A stretch of 64,000 bases of DNA, taken from NCBI RefSeq assembly GCF_037911585.1, contig NZ_JBAJNS010000001.1, positions 624,001 through 688,000 on the forward strand, given 5' to 3'. The position numbers and the translations under genes were made by a program. Of this stretch, positions 45,276 through 54,185 are shown in pieces. The stretch comes from Streptomyces sp. GSL17-111. GTDB taxonomy: Bacteria > Actinomycetota > Actinomycetes > Streptomycetales > Streptomycetaceae. Below the pieces are notes generated by a model, which did not search any database, was not told the DNA's origin, and saw nothing but the letters and a program-made list of their open reading frames with translations. How positions within the stretch are numbered: position 1 is the stretch's first letter; every line of letters begins with the position of its first letter.

Positions 45276-45312
45276 ACGGCGCCCGACCGCGTTCAGCGCG
45301 GACGGGCGCCGT
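45276..45312 (+). terminator. Hairpin behind fadB
   Basis: Outer stem ACGGCGCCCG 45276-45285 with CGGGCGCCGT 45303-45312, an A-A mismatch, inner stem CCGCG 45287-45291 with CGCGG 45297-45301, loop TTCAG. It starts 36 nt past the fadB stop. Confidence 0.8.
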
Positions 45313-45385
45313 CGGTGTGCCGGGTCCCCCGGACACCACGCCCGGACCCGCCCGGGCCGTTTCCCCCGGCGCCTAGAATGCCGGG

Positions 45386-46372
45386 ATGACCTATCTCATC
45401 ACCGGCGGCGCCGGGTACATCGGCGCCCACGTCGTCCGTGCCATGACCGAGGCGGGTGAGCGGGTCGTCGTCCTGGACGACCTGTCGACCGGCGTTCGGG
45501 AGCGGGTGCCGGAGCACGTCCCGCTGGTGGTCGGCTCCATCCTGGACCGCGAGCTGCTGGACCGGACGATCGCCGAGCACGCCGTGAGCGGTGTCGTGCA
45601 CCTCGCGGCGAAGAAGCAGGTCGGTGAATCCGTCGCGATGCCGCTGCGCTACTACCACGAGAACGTGCACGGGCTCCAGGTGCTGCTGGAGGCGGCCGTG
45701 GCGGGCGGGGTGCGGCAGTTCGTGTTCTCCTCCTCGGCCGCCGTCTACGGCATGCCGGACGTGGCCCTGGTGACCGAGGAGACCCCGGGCGCCCCCATGA
45801 GCCCCTACGGCGAGACGAAGCTCGCCGGTGAGTGGCTGGTCCGGGCCACCGGCGCCGCGCACGGGATGCGCACGGCCTGTCTGCGCTACTTCAACGTGGC
45901 CGGCGCGGCGGCGCCGGAGCTGGCCGACACCGGCGTCTTCAACCTCGTGCCGATGGCCTTCGAGAAGCTCACCGAGGGGAAGGCGCCGCTGATCTTCGGT
46001 GACGACTACCCCACCCCCGACGGCACCTGCGTGCGGGACTACATCCACGTCGCGGACCTCGCGGCGGCGCACCTCGCGGCGGCGCGCGCGCTGCAGGCCG
46101 GGGAGACCAAGGCGGGGCACGACCTGACCGTCAACATCGGCCGGGGCCAGGGGGCGTCGGTGCGGGAGATGATCGACCTGATCGCCGAGGTGACGGGGTA
46201 CGCCTGCACCCCCGAGGTCACCGCGCGGCGGCCGGGTGACCCGCCGCGTGTCGTCGCCTCGGCCGACCGCGCGGCGGAGGTGCTGGGCTGGACGGCCCGG
46301 CACGACGTCCGCGACATGGTCGCCTCGGCGTGGGAGGGCTGGTGTCTGCACCATCCGGAAGCGGCACGCTAG
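45386..46372 (+). CDS. galE: UDP-glucose 4-epimerase
   Basis: Interconverts UDP-glucose and UDP-galactose with bound NAD. 328 aa. GGAGYIGAHVV at residues 7-17, SSSAAVYG, catalytic Tyr-Lys in YGETKLAGEW, and ACLRYFNVAGA. A TAGAAT hexamer at 45374-45379 ends 6 nt before the ATG, so the mRNA is probably leaderless. Not beside galT or galK; here it more likely supplies UDP-galactose for cell-surface glycans. Overlaps the next gene by 31 nt. Confidence 0.93.
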   Translation: MTYLITGGAGYIGAHVVRAMTEAGERVVVLDDLSTGVRERVPEHVPLVVGSILDRELLDRTIAEHAVSGVVHLAAKKQVGESVAMPLRYYHENVHGLQVLLEAAVAGGVRQFVFSSSAAVYGMPDVALVTEETPGAPMSPYGETKLAGEWLVRATGAAHGMRTACLRYFNVAGAAAPELADTGVFNLVPMAFEKLTEGKAPLIFGDDYPTPDGTCVRDYIHVADLAAAHLAAARALQAGETKAGHDLTVNIGRGQGASVREMIDLIAEVTGYACTPEVTARRPGDPPRVVASADRAAEVLGWTARHDVRDMVASAWEGWCLHHPEAAR

Positions 46373-46737
46373 CCCCGCTGGTGGTGGTCGACGCCGCCAA
46401 CGTCGTCGGCTCGGTGCCCGACGGCTGGTGGCGCGACCGCCCGGGCGCGACCCGGCGGCTGCGCGACCGGCTCGCCGCGGCGGTGGCCCGGGGACGCGTC
46501 GCCGGTGTGGACACACCCCTGGAGCTGGTGCTCGTCGTGGAGGGCGAGGCCCGGGGCGTCGAGCCGGTGGCCGGGGTCCGGGTCCTCGCGGCGTCCGGCA
46601 GCGGTGACGACGCGATCGTCTCGCTCGTCGCGGCGGAGGGCCCAGGGCGCGGCGTCGTCGTGGTGACCGCCGACCGCGAGCTGCGCGCCCGCGTCGCGGC
46701 CGAGGGCGCCACCACCGTGGGACCGCGCGGACTGTGA
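46342..46737 (+). CDS. NYN/PIN-like domain protein
   Basis: 131 aa. LVVVDAANVVGSVPDGWWRDRPG at the start, SGDDAIVSLVAAEG in the middle and VVVVTADRELRARV at the end match the acidic core (three Asp positions) of NYN/PIN-type RNases such as YacP. Homologues are often labelled NTP pyrophosphohydrolase, which the motifs do not support. GTG 46342 chosen with GGGAGG upstream; GTG 46330 is possible. Starts inside galE, so co-translated. RNase activity is inference. Confidence 0.75.
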   Translation: MSAPSGSGTLAPLVVVDAANVVGSVPDGWWRDRPGATRRLRDRLAAAVARGRVAGVDTPLELVLVVEGEARGVEPVAGVRVLAASGSGDDAIVSLVAAEGPGRGVVVVTADRELRARVAAEGATTVGPRGL

Positions 46738-46744
46738 GACGGGA

Positions 46745-46790
46745 CCCGGCGTTCCGACCGGCCGTGGCGACGGCCGGTCGGAACGCCGGG
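46745..46790. terminator. 21-bp perfect hairpin between convergent genes
   Basis: Arms 46745-46765 and 46770-46790 pair perfectly around the 4-nt loop GGCG. It begins 7 nt after the NYN gene stop and abuts the stop of the minus-strand glycosyltransferase, so it should terminate both. Confidence 0.85.
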
Positions 46791-48431
46791 CTACCGGGGC
46801 GGCTCGCGGGTGTAGAACAGCGCGCCGTCCACCTCGCCGACCAGGACGTAGCGGCTGTCCAGCAGCCGCTGCAGGCGCGGCATGCGTGCGGGGCGGTACG
46901 GCTTGCCCCGCGAGTCGTCGACGATCAGCCGCGGCGGGTCCGCCACGAGCTCGGCCATCAGCGTGGGCCAGGAGCGTTCCATCCCGTACTCCTCCCCCAC
47001 GCGCGGTCCGTCGCGTCCGCCGCTGTAGTTCGTGAGCAGCCCGGCCGTCAGGTAGCGGGACGCCGGCATGCGGTCGGCGAGCCAGTACGTCTCGGGGTGC
47101 ATGCCCCAGATGAGGACCGTGTCCTGCGCCCGCGTCTCCTTGCGGACCGCGTCGGCCACCCGCCGGGCGTGGTCGAGGTCGGCCTGGCCCGCATGGCTGC
47201 CCCAGGCCACGAACACCGTGCACAGCACCGCCGAGACGACGGCGGTCAGCCGGAGCCAGTCGACGGTGAGCAGCGTCAGCGCCCCGGCGGCCAGGACGGC
47301 CAGCGGCGGGACGAGTTGCAGGTAGTAGTGGCCGAAGAAGTGGAAGCCGGTGAGGACGCCGAGCGCCGAGACGCCGAGCCAGAGCCACACGTCGGTGGTG
47401 AGGACGCGGCGGTGGGGCAGCCCGCGCCGCAGCACGACGGCGAGTGGCAGCAGCAGACCACCCGCCCCGGCGGCGAACAGCGCCGTGTTGGCCAGCCCCC
47501 GGGAGAGCACGTGCAGTTCGGAGCCGGTGAAGGTGGCGTACGAGCCGGAGCCCGTGACCGTCCAGAAGAGCGTGCGTGACACGTCGTTGGCCAGCGCCAC
47601 GGCCAGCAGCGGCGCGGCGAAGGCGGCCAGGACGCGGAGCAGGGCGCGCCGTCGGCCGCCGTCCGGCCCCGGGTCCGTGCGCGCCCACGCCAGGTACAGG
47701 ACGGGCAGGAGGACGGCACCACCGGTCTGTTTGACGAGCAGGGCGCCCGCCACGGCCAGCCCGGCCACGACCCAGCGGCGCCGGTCGGCGGCCCACACGG
47801 CGGCGGCGGTGAACGGCAGCATGAAGACCTCGAAGGTGGCCGCCTGGGCGTCCTCCGGGTTCAGCCCCACCGAGCCGAGGACGCACAGCACGCCGGCCAC
47901 CGCGCCCGCGCGCGGCCCCCACCGCCGACGCGCCAGGGCGGCGGCGAACGTCGCCGTGGCCAGGACGGCGAGGACGGCCAGGGTTCGCAGCGGCCACAGC
48001 GAGTCGTCGCCGAAGACGGCGAAGGCGCCCCGGTAGAGCCAGGGCAGCAACGGCGGTTTGCGGTCCACGACGTTGTCGTAGAGGGTGCCGCCGGCCGCGA
48101 GCATCCGGGCCTGGGTGGCGAGGAAACCCTCGTCCGGGTTCCACACCGGGCGCTGGAAGGACGGCAGTCGGGTCGCGACCGTCAGCACCAGCAGGGCGGG
48201 CAGCAGCCGCAGCCAGTAGCGCGGCGGCGTGCGGGGCGTCGACGGGGTGCGGGACGGTGCGGCGGTATCCGGACGGCGCCGGACGGCCGTACCGACCGGA
48301 CTTGACGCCTCCCGCACGGCGGCGGCGGACGCGTAGTGATCGGGCCGCCGGGGGCGGGGCGCCCGTACCGGGGCCGAGGGGTCGGCGGTACGGGTGGTGC
48401 GGGACGGGCCCGGCGGCTGGGCGGTGGGCAT
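46791..48431 (-). CDS. Integral membrane glycosyltransferase, ArnT/PMT (GT39/GT83-like) family
   Basis: 546 aa with ~10-12 membrane segments. The first external loop carries the acidic signature NPDEGFLATQARM, followed by YDNVVDRKPPLLPWLYRG, which binds the polyprenyl-phosphate sugar donor in this family. The N-terminal ~60 residues are a Pro/Ser/Arg-rich cytoplasmic tail and the C-terminal ~130 a soluble domain. ATG 48431; a GGATAAG stretch just upstream could be the -10 of a short-leader mRNA. Acceptor unknown: secreted protein or wall glycan. Confidence 0.85.
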   Translation of the reverse strand: MPTAQPPGPSRTTRTADPSAPVRAPRPRRPDHYASAAAVREASSPVGTAVRRRPDTAAPSRTPSTPRTPPRYWLRLLPALLVLTVATRLPSFQRPVWNPDEGFLATQARMLAAGGTLYDNVVDRKPPLLPWLYRGAFAVFGDDSLWPLRTLAVLAVLATATFAAALARRRWGPRAGAVAGVLCVLGSVGLNPEDAQAATFEVFMLPFTAAAVWAADRRRWVVAGLAVAGALLVKQTGGAVLLPVLYLAWARTDPGPDGGRRRALLRVLAAFAAPLLAVALANDVSRTLFWTVTGSGSYATFTGSELHVLSRGLANTALFAAGAGGLLLPLAVVLRRGLPHRRVLTTDVWLWLGVSALGVLTGFHFFGHYYLQLVPPLAVLAAGALTLLTVDWLRLTAVVSAVLCTVFVAWGSHAGQADLDHARRVADAVRKETRAQDTVLIWGMHPETYWLADRMPASRYLTAGLLTNYSGGRDGPRVGEEYGMERSWPTLMAELVADPPRLIVDDSRGKPYRPARMPRLQRLLDSRYVLVGEVDGALFYTREPPR

Positions 48432-48512
48432 GCGCCCCAACTTATCCGGCCCCGCACGGCCGCTCGAAAGCGGTGTGCGGGGCCGGACGTTGTGGGGCTC
48501 GGCCGCCCCGGG

Positions 48513-50507
48513 TCAGTCCCGCGCCGTCTCGCGTTCGCGGTCGGCGGCCGGCTCGTCGTCCTCGTAGCGGCCGTCGAGCCGGGCGACGAGTCCGGTGACC
48601 TGCCGGGCGATGTCGGGCGCGGTCAGTCCGATCTCGGCCAGCACCTCCTTGCGGGAGGCGTGGTCGAGGAAGCGCGGCGGGATGCCGAAGTCTCGCAGCG
48701 GGACGTCGACCCCGGCGTCCCGCAGCGCCTGGGCGACGGCCGAACCGACGCCGCCCGCACGGGAGTTGTCCTCGACGGTGACGACGACGCGGTGCCGCTC
48801 GGCGAGCGGCGCCAGCGCCGGGTCCACGGGCTTGACCCAGCGCGGGTCGACGACGGTGGTCGAGATGCCCTGGCGGTCGAGGAGTTCGGCGATCTCCAGG
48901 CACATCGGGGCGAGCGCTCCGACGGAGACGAGCAGGACGTCCGGACGCTCGGCGTCGGCCTCCCGCAGCACGTCCGTCCCGCCGACCGTGCCGACCGCCG
49001 GTACGGCGGGCCCGACGGCGCCCTTGGAGTAGCGCACGACGGTCGGCGCGTCCGTGACCTCGACGGCCTCGCGCAGCTGTGCCCGCAGCTGCTCGGCGTC
49101 GCGCGGCGCCGCGATCCGCAGACCGGGCACGACCTGGAGGATCGACAGGTCCCACATGCCGTTGTGGGAGGCGCCGTCGGTCCCGGTGACGCCGGCCCGG
49201 TCCAGCACGAAGGTGACGCCCAGCCGGTGCAGGGCGACGTCCATGAGGACCTGGTCGAAGGCGCGGTTGAGGAATGTCGCGTAGACCGCGAAGACGGGGT
49301 GCAGCCCGCCGTGGGCGAGCCCGGCCGCCGAGACGGCACCGTGCTGCTCGGCGATGCCGACATCGAACACCCGCTCGGGGAACTCCTCGGCGAAGCGGTG
49401 CAGCCCGGTGGGGCGCATCATCGCCGCCGTGATGGCGACGACGTCCTTCCGCTCGCGGCCGAGCCGGACCATCTCCTCGGCGAAGACGGAGGTCCAGTCC
49501 GCACCGGAGGCGGAGACGGGCAGACCGGTGTCGGGGTGGATGACGCCGACGGCGTGGAACTGGTCGGCCTCGTCCAGGCGGGCCGGCTGGTAGCCGCGGC
49601 CCTTCTCGGTCAGGCAGTGGACGATGACCGGACCACCGAAGCGCTTGGCCTTCCACAGGGCCGTCTCGACGGCGGAGACGTCGTGCCCGTCGATCGGGCC
49701 GATGTACTTCAGCCCCAGGTCCTCGAAGAGGCCCTGCGGCGCGATGACGTCCTTCAGCCCCTTCTTGGCCCCGTGCAGCGTGCCGTAGAGCGGCTTGCCG
49801 ACGACGGGGGTGCGGTTCAGCATCTCCTTGCCCCGGGCGAGGAAGCGCTCGTAGCCGTCGGTCGTGCGCAGGGTCGCCAGGTGGCTGGCGAGGCCGCCGA
49901 TGGTGGGGGCGTAGGAGCGCTCGTTGTCGTTGACGACGATGACCAGCGGGCGGTCGTTCGCGGCGGCGATGTTGTTCAGCGCCTCCCAGGCCATGCCGCC
50001 GGTGAGGGCACCGTCACCGATGACCGCCGCGACGTGGGCACCGGTGCCGCGCAGCTCGTTCGCCTTGGCGATGCCGTCGGCCCAGCCGAGCACCGTGGAG
50101 GCGTGGCTGTTCTCGATGACGTCGTGCGGCGACTCGGCCTGCGAGGGATAGCCGGACAGGCCACCCTTGGCCCGCAGCCGGGAGAAGTCCTGGCGGCCGG
50201 TGAGCAGCTTGTGCACGTAGGACTGGTGTCCGGTGTCGAAGAGCACTCTGTCGCGGGGGGAGTCGAACACGCGGTGCAGGGCGATCGTCAGCTCCACCAC
50301 ACCGAGGTTCGGGCCGAGGTGGCCACCGGTCCTGGCCACCGCCTCGACGAGGAACGTCCGGATCTCCGCGGCGAGCGCGTCGAGCTGCTCCGGGGTCAGT
50401 CCGTCCAGGTCACGCGGTCCCGAGATGCTGGGCAGCAGCGGTCCACTGGTCGGGGGCGTGCTCCCTGCCGCACCGGGTCGTCGCGGTTCACGCGGCACCT
50501 TTGGCAC
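48513..50507 (-). CDS. dxs: 1-deoxy-D-xylulose-5-phosphate synthase
   Basis: Condenses pyruvate and glyceraldehyde-3-phosphate, entry step of the MEP isoprenoid pathway, TPP-dependent. 664 aa. [16 protein letters not shown] motif [18 protein letters not shown] ending NDN, catalytic Glu in [11 protein letters not shown], and [18 protein letters not shown] 50507 has AAGGAGG about 6 nt upstream. A candidate -10 (TAGACT on the minus strand, 50556-50561) stands ~49 nt before it. The C-terminal ~20 residues are a charged tail. Genus members often have two dxs copies. Confidence 0.96.
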   Translation of the reverse strand: MPKVPREPRRPGAAGSTPPTSGPLLPSISGPRDLDGLTPEQLDALAAEIRTFLVEAVARTGGHLGPNLGVVELTIALHRVFDSPRDRVLFDTGHQSYVHKLLTGRQDFSRLRAKGGLSGYPSQAESPHDVIENSHASTVLGWADGIAKANELRGTGAHVAAVIGDGALTGGMAWEALNNIAAANDRPLVIVVNDNERSYAPTIGGLASHLATLRTTDGYERFLARGKEMLNRTPVVGKPLYGTLHGAKKGLKDVIAPQGLFEDLGLKYIGPIDGHDVSAVETALWKAKRFGGPVIVHCLTEKGRGYQPARLDEADQFHAVGVIHPDTGLPVSASGADWTSVFAEEMVRLGRERKDVVAITAAMMRPTGLHRFAEEFPERVFDVGIAEQHGAVSAAGLAHGGLHPVFAVYATFLNRAFDQVLMDVALHRLGVTFVLDRAGVTGTDGASHNGMWDLSILQVVPGLRIAAPRDAEQLRAQLREAVEVTDAPTVVRYSKGAVGPAVPAVGTVGGTDVLREADAERPDVLLVSVGALAPMCLEIAELLDRQGISTTVVDPRWVKPVDPALAPLAERHRVVVTVEDNSRAGGVGSAVAQALRDAGVDVPLRDFGIPPRFLDHASRKEVLAEIGLTAPDIARQVTGLVARLDGRYEDDEPAADRERETARD

Positions 50508-50617
50508 TGAGCCTCCTTGCTTTCGGGCGTCTACGCCTGAACACCGATCTGCCCGAGTCTAGTCTTCGCCGCGCGGTGGCCGCCCGGCGCGGTGGGGTGG
50601 GGCACCCGACGCACGCG

Positions 50618-50649
50618 GGCGGCCGGGCTCCGCGGGGAGCCCGGCCGCC
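50618..50649 (-). terminator. 14-bp hairpin ending the xylFGH operon
   Basis: Arms 50618-50631 and 50636-50649 pair perfectly with loop GCGG, about 80 nt past the xylH stop on the minus strand. A smaller stem CACCGTC / GACGGTG at 50698-50717 precedes it. Confidence 0.75.
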
Positions 50650-50727
50650 TGCTCCACCCGGGGGACGACGGCCCCACCGCCGCGCGCGGAGGGGGCCCAC
50701 CGTCCCGGGCGACGGTGTGCGGCGCGC

Positions 50728-52023
50728 CTACGTGCGCCCGGCCGACCGCTGGGTGCGCCGGGAGACCGAGTCGATCACGACGGCCGCCAGCAGCACCCCT
50801 CCGGTGATCATGTACTGGAGGTGGGAGGGGCTCCCCAGCAGCGCGAGGCCGTTGGAGATCGAGCCGATGACCAGCATGCCCAGCAGCGCCGACCACACCG
50901 TGCCGCGTCCGCCGAAGAGGCTGGTGCCGCCGATGACGGCCGCGGCGATCGCCTCCATCAGCAGCACGCCGGAGCCCGCGCCCTGGTCGGCCGCGGCGAT
51001 GCGGGAGGCGATGAGCAGCCCGCCGAAGGCCGCCATGGTGCCGGCGAGGGAGAACACCGAAATCCGCACGGCCGTCACGTTGATGCCCGCGCGCCGCGCC
51101 GCCTCGGTGTTGCCGCCGAGCGCGAAGACCCGCCGGCCCCACGTCGTGCGGCGGACCACGAAGTCGAACACCACGAGGACGGCCAGGAAGATCACCAGGG
51201 CGAGCGGGAGCCCCTTGTACTGGTTCAGGGTGTACGCCAGCAGGAACGCCGCGACGGCGAGGGCACCGGTGCGGACGGCGATCTCGCTCAGCGGCCGGGC
51301 GGGGACGCCGGCGGCGTTGCGGCGGCGGTGCTCGCTCCACTGGGCGGCGAAGTAGCCGAGGACGGCGAGGAGGGCCAGACCGTAGGCGGCGGCGACGTCG
51401 GTGAAGAAGTGGCTCGTCATGGAGCCGACGAGCCCGTCCTTGTCCAGGTTGACGGTGCCGTCGCTGGAGAGGACCTGGAGCATCAGGCCGTTCCAGAACA
51501 GCAGGCCCGCGAGGGTGACCACGAAGGCCGGGACGCCGACGCGGGCGAAGAAGAAGCCGTGCACGGCGCCGGCGAGCGCTCCGGTGAGGAGGGCGACGAG
51601 CAGCGCGAGCCACTCCGCGATGCCCTCGTTGACGGCCAGGACGGCGAAGACCGCTCCGGCGAGCCCGCTGACCGAGCCGACCGACAGGTCGATCTCACCC
51701 AGCAGCAGCACGAAGACGATCCCCACCGCGATGAGCCCGGTGCCGACGATGTAGACGGAGAGGTTGCTGACGTTCTGCGCGGACAGGAAGCTGGGCTCCA
51801 GCAGCCAGAACACGACCCAGATGACGGCCAGTCCGACGACGACGGGCACCGAGCCGAGTTCGCCGCTGCGCATACGGCGCAGGAAGTCGCTCCAGTAGCC
51901 GGCCAGGCCCTCCGTGCGGACGAGCAGCCGGGGGTCGGTCGCGGGGGGCGGGGTGGCGGGGGACGGCGGCTCGGCGGAGGCGTCCGGGGCGTCCCCGGGG
52001 GTCTTGGAAAGGTCGGTGGTCAC
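50728..52023 (-). CDS. xylH: Xylose-type sugar ABC transporter permease
   Basis: 431 aa, ~10 membrane helices, of the RbsC/XylH class (GEIDLSVGSVSGLAGA, VPAFVVTLAGLLFWNGL, VFALGGNTEAARRAGI, GGTSLFGGRGTVWSALLG). A Pro/Ala-rich N-terminal tail of ~45 residues precedes the first helix. GTG 52023 overlaps the xylG stop (GTGA). Xylose specificity rests on synteny with the Rok7B7-controlled xylFGH genes of Streptomyces; the sequence alone shows only the monosaccharide class. Confidence 0.9.
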   Translation of the reverse strand: MTTDLSKTPGDAPDASAEPPSPATPPPATDPRLLVRTEGLAGYWSDFLRRMRSGELGSVPVVVGLAVIWVVFWLLEPSFLSAQNVSNLSVYIVGTGLIAVGIVFVLLLGEIDLSVGSVSGLAGAVFAVLAVNEGIAEWLALLVALLTGALAGAVHGFFFARVGVPAFVVTLAGLLFWNGLMLQVLSSDGTVNLDKDGLVGSMTSHFFTDVAAAYGLALLAVLGYFAAQWSEHRRRNAAGVPARPLSEIAVRTGALAVAAFLLAYTLNQYKGLPLALVIFLAVLVVFDFVVRRTTWGRRVFALGGNTEAARRAGINVTAVRISVFSLAGTMAAFGGLLIASRIAAADQGAGSGVLLMEAIAAAVIGGTSLFGGRGTVWSALLGMLVIGSISNGLALLGSPSHLQYMITGGVLLAAVVIDSVSRRTQRSAGRT

Positions 52024-52811
52024 TGCGGTGCCTCCGTCTTCGGCTCCGTGCTGCGCGCCCTGCGGCGGGTCACGGCGTTGTCGGTGGCGCCGGTGATGGC
52101 GGCGATGACCTCCTCCTGCGAGGTGGTGGCCACGTCGAAGACGCCGTTGTTGCGGCCGAGCCTGAGGACGGCCACCTTGTCGGCCACGGCCTTGACGTCG
52201 GCCATGTTGTGGCTGATGAGGACGACGGCCAGGCCGCGTTCCCGCAGCCGCTCCACCAGGTCGAGGACCTGGGCGGTCTGCTCGACGCCGAGGGCCGCGG
52301 TGGGCTCGTCCAGGATGACCAGACGCGGCTCGCCCAGCATGGAGCGGGCGATGGCGACGGTCTGCCGCTGGCCGCCGGAGAGCGAGGCCACCGGGATGCG
52401 CACGCTGGGGATGCGGATGGACAGGGTGGCGAGCAGTTCGCGGCTGCGGCGTTCCATCTCCACCTCGTCCAGCACGCCGGAACGTTTCAGCTCACGGCCG
52501 AGGAAGAGGTTTCCGACGACGTCGAGGTTGTCGCAGAGCGCGAGGTCCTGGTAGACGGTGGCGATCCCGAGGTCCTGCGCGTCGTGCGGACGGCCGACCC
52601 GGGCGGGGACGCCCTGCCACAGGAGCTCCCCCGCGTCGGCGGGGCTGACTCCGGCGATGGCCTTGACCAGGGTGGACTTTCCGGCGCCGTTGTCGCCGAC
52701 GAGGGCGACGACCTCGCCCGCGTGCACCTCCAGGTCGACATCGGTGAGCGCCTGGACGGCACCGAAGCGCTTGGAGACACCGCGCAGCGCCAGTACCGGC
52801 GTAGTGGACAT
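52020..52811 (-). CDS. xylG: Xylose-type sugar ABC transporter ATPase (single domain)
   Basis: 263 aa, half the length of the enteric XylG/RbsA proteins, which have two ABC domains; this one has a single domain and presumably works as a dimer. Walker A GDNGAGKST, Q-loop YQDLALCDNL, signature LSGGQRQTVAIARS, Walker B LVILDEPTAALG (Gly replaces the D-loop Asp, as in this class), H-loop LISHNM. ATG 52811 with AAGGAG 8 nt upstream. Coupled to xylH. Confidence 0.92.
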   Translation of the reverse strand: MSTTPVLALRGVSKRFGAVQALTDVDLEVHAGEVVALVGDNGAGKSTLVKAIAGVSPADAGELLWQGVPARVGRPHDAQDLGIATVYQDLALCDNLDVVGNLFLGRELKRSGVLDEVEMERRSRELLATLSIRIPSVRIPVASLSGGQRQTVAIARSMLGEPRLVILDEPTAALGVEQTAQVLDLVERLRERGLAVVLISHNMADVKAVADKVAVLRLGRNNGVFDVATTSQEEVIAAITGATDNAVTRRRARSTEPKTEAPQ

Positions 52812-52861
52812 AGAACAACTCCTTGCGAGGGGGCGGACTGAGGGGCCCTGGCGGACCGCGG

Positions 52862-52889
52862 GGCGCCCGGGAGCGGTGTCCCGGGCGCC
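52862..52889 (-). terminator. Hairpin between xylF and xylG
   Basis: Arms GGCGCCCGGGA 52862-52872 and TCCCGGGCGCC 52879-52889, loop 6, immediately after the xylF stop on the minus strand and before xylG. Inside an operon this would act as a partial terminator or 3'-end stabiliser, raising binding-protein mRNA over transporter mRNA. Confidence 0.7.
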
Positions 52890-52894
52890 GGGCG

Positions 52895-54007
52895 TCACAT
52901 CAGTCCGGCCTGCTCGCACGCCGCGCGGAACTTGGGCGTGCAGATCTCCTCGAGGGTGTAGAGGTTGTCCTTCAGGACGGTCTCCTCCACGTTGTCCACG
53001 GTCAGCGCGACGGGCTTGATGAGCGTCGCCGGCACGCCCTTCGTGGTCGGGCTGTCGATCGTGGTCTCGGCCGGGACGTCCTCGCCGCGGGCCAGCGCGA
53101 TGGCCATCTCGGCCGCCGTGTCCGCCTCCGGACGGTAGGGCTTGTAGACGCTCATGTACTGCGTGCCGGCGATGATGCGCTGGACTCCGGCGAGCTCCGC
53201 GTCCTGACCGGTGACGGGGGGCAGCTCGTCGAAGCCCGCCTGTTCGAGCGCGGTGATGATGCCGCCGGCCATGCCGTCGTTCGCCGAGTAGACCCCGACG
53301 ATGTTGTCCTCGTCGAGCGCCGCGATGGCGCCGTTCATGTTCTTGTTGGCCTCGCTCGGCTTCCACTCGGTGGTGTCGTAGGACTTGCCGATGGTCACCT
53401 CGCCCTCCAGTACGGAGAGGGCGCCCTTCTTGAACATCGCGGCGTTGGGGTCGGTCGGGGAGCCGTTCATCATCACGATCTGCCCGTCCTGGGCGTCGTC
53501 ACCGAGCGCTTCGAGCAGCGCCCTCCCCTGCACGCGGCCGACCTCCTCGTTGTCGAAGGAGGTGTAGGCGTCGATCGGGCCCTCGGCCAGCCGGTCGTAG
53601 GCGACGACGGGGATGCCGGCCTCGTCGGCCTTCTCGACCGATCCGGCGATGGACTTGGAGTCCACGGCGTCCAGGATGATGACGTCCACGCCCTTGGTGA
53701 TGAGCGAGTTCATCTGCTGCTGCTGGGCGGAGGAGTTCTGCTTGGCGTTGTTGTAGGTGATCGTGCAGTCGGAGCAGAGCTGCTTGATCTTCGCCTCGAT
53801 CAGCGGCCGGTCGAACTTCTCGTAGCGCGCGGTCTGGTCCTCCGGCAGCAGCAGACCGATGGAGAGCGGACCGTCGTTCTTGTCGCCGTTCTTGTTGTCG
53901 GGCGTGTCGTCGCCGTCCGCCTCCTTGGCGCTGCCGCACGCGGCGAGCGAGAGGGCCATGGCGGACGCGGCCAGAACGACGGCGGCGCGACGCAGTGTTG
54001 CGCTCAT
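52895..54007 (-). CDS. xylF: Xylose-type sugar-binding lipoprotein
   Basis: 370 aa. Signal peptide with lipobox LAAC (Cys24), then a type I periplasmic-binding fold of the RbsB/XylF/ChvE kind (LSIGLLLPEDQTARYEKFDRP by its ends LSIGLLL and KFDRP, DVIILDAVDSKS, IPVVAYDRLAEGP, GVYSANDGMAGGI, PPVTGQDAELAG). The YDRL, TGQDAE and AND motifs contact sugar in XylF. ATG 54007 with GGGAGGTAG upstream. First gene of xylFGH, downstream of a ROK-type operator candidate. Confidence 0.92.
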   Translation of the reverse strand: MSATLRRAAVVLAASAMALSLAACGSAKEADGDDTPDNKNGDKNDGPLSIGLLLPEDQTARYEKFDRPLIEAKIKQLCSDCTITYNNAKQNSSAQQQQMNSLITKGVDVIILDAVDSKSIAGSVEKADEAGIPVVAYDRLAEGPIDAYTSFDNEEVGRVQGRALLEALGDDAQDGQIVMMNGSPTDPNAAMFKKGALSVLEGEVTIGKSYDTTEWKPSEANKNMNGAIAALDEDNIVGVYSANDGMAGGIITALEQAGFDELPPVTGQDAELAGVQRIIAGTQYMSVYKPYRPEADTAAEMAIALARGEDVPAETTIDSPTTKGVPATLIKPVALTVDNVEETVLKDNLYTLEEICTPKFRAACEQAGLM

Positions 54008-54082
54008 GTGTGACTACCTCCCTGACGAGGCCGCGGCGGTGCGGCCGAGGTGCGCCGAAGTCAACCGTCGGCCCGGGATGCC

Positions 54083-54095
54083 GTCAAGAAGTTAA
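54083..54095 (-). promoter_or_regulatory. Candidate Rok7B7 operator upstream of xylF
   Basis: Minus strand reads TTAACTTCTTGAC, 76 nt before the xylF start. It fits the consensus I remember for Rok7B7, TTKAMKHSTTSAV, at 12 of 13 positions (recalled, not looked up). The surrounding 54080-54120 is strikingly AT-rich for this genome and contains a TTGACG that could be the -35 covered by the site. Confidence 0.5.
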
Positions 54096-54185
54096 GCAAT
54101 AAAGAGAACGCAACGATGGCGTGCGTGAACATCCTGAACGCGGAGGGTGCCCGAAAAGGTGTCAGGAACAGCCCGGAAAGGGGGT

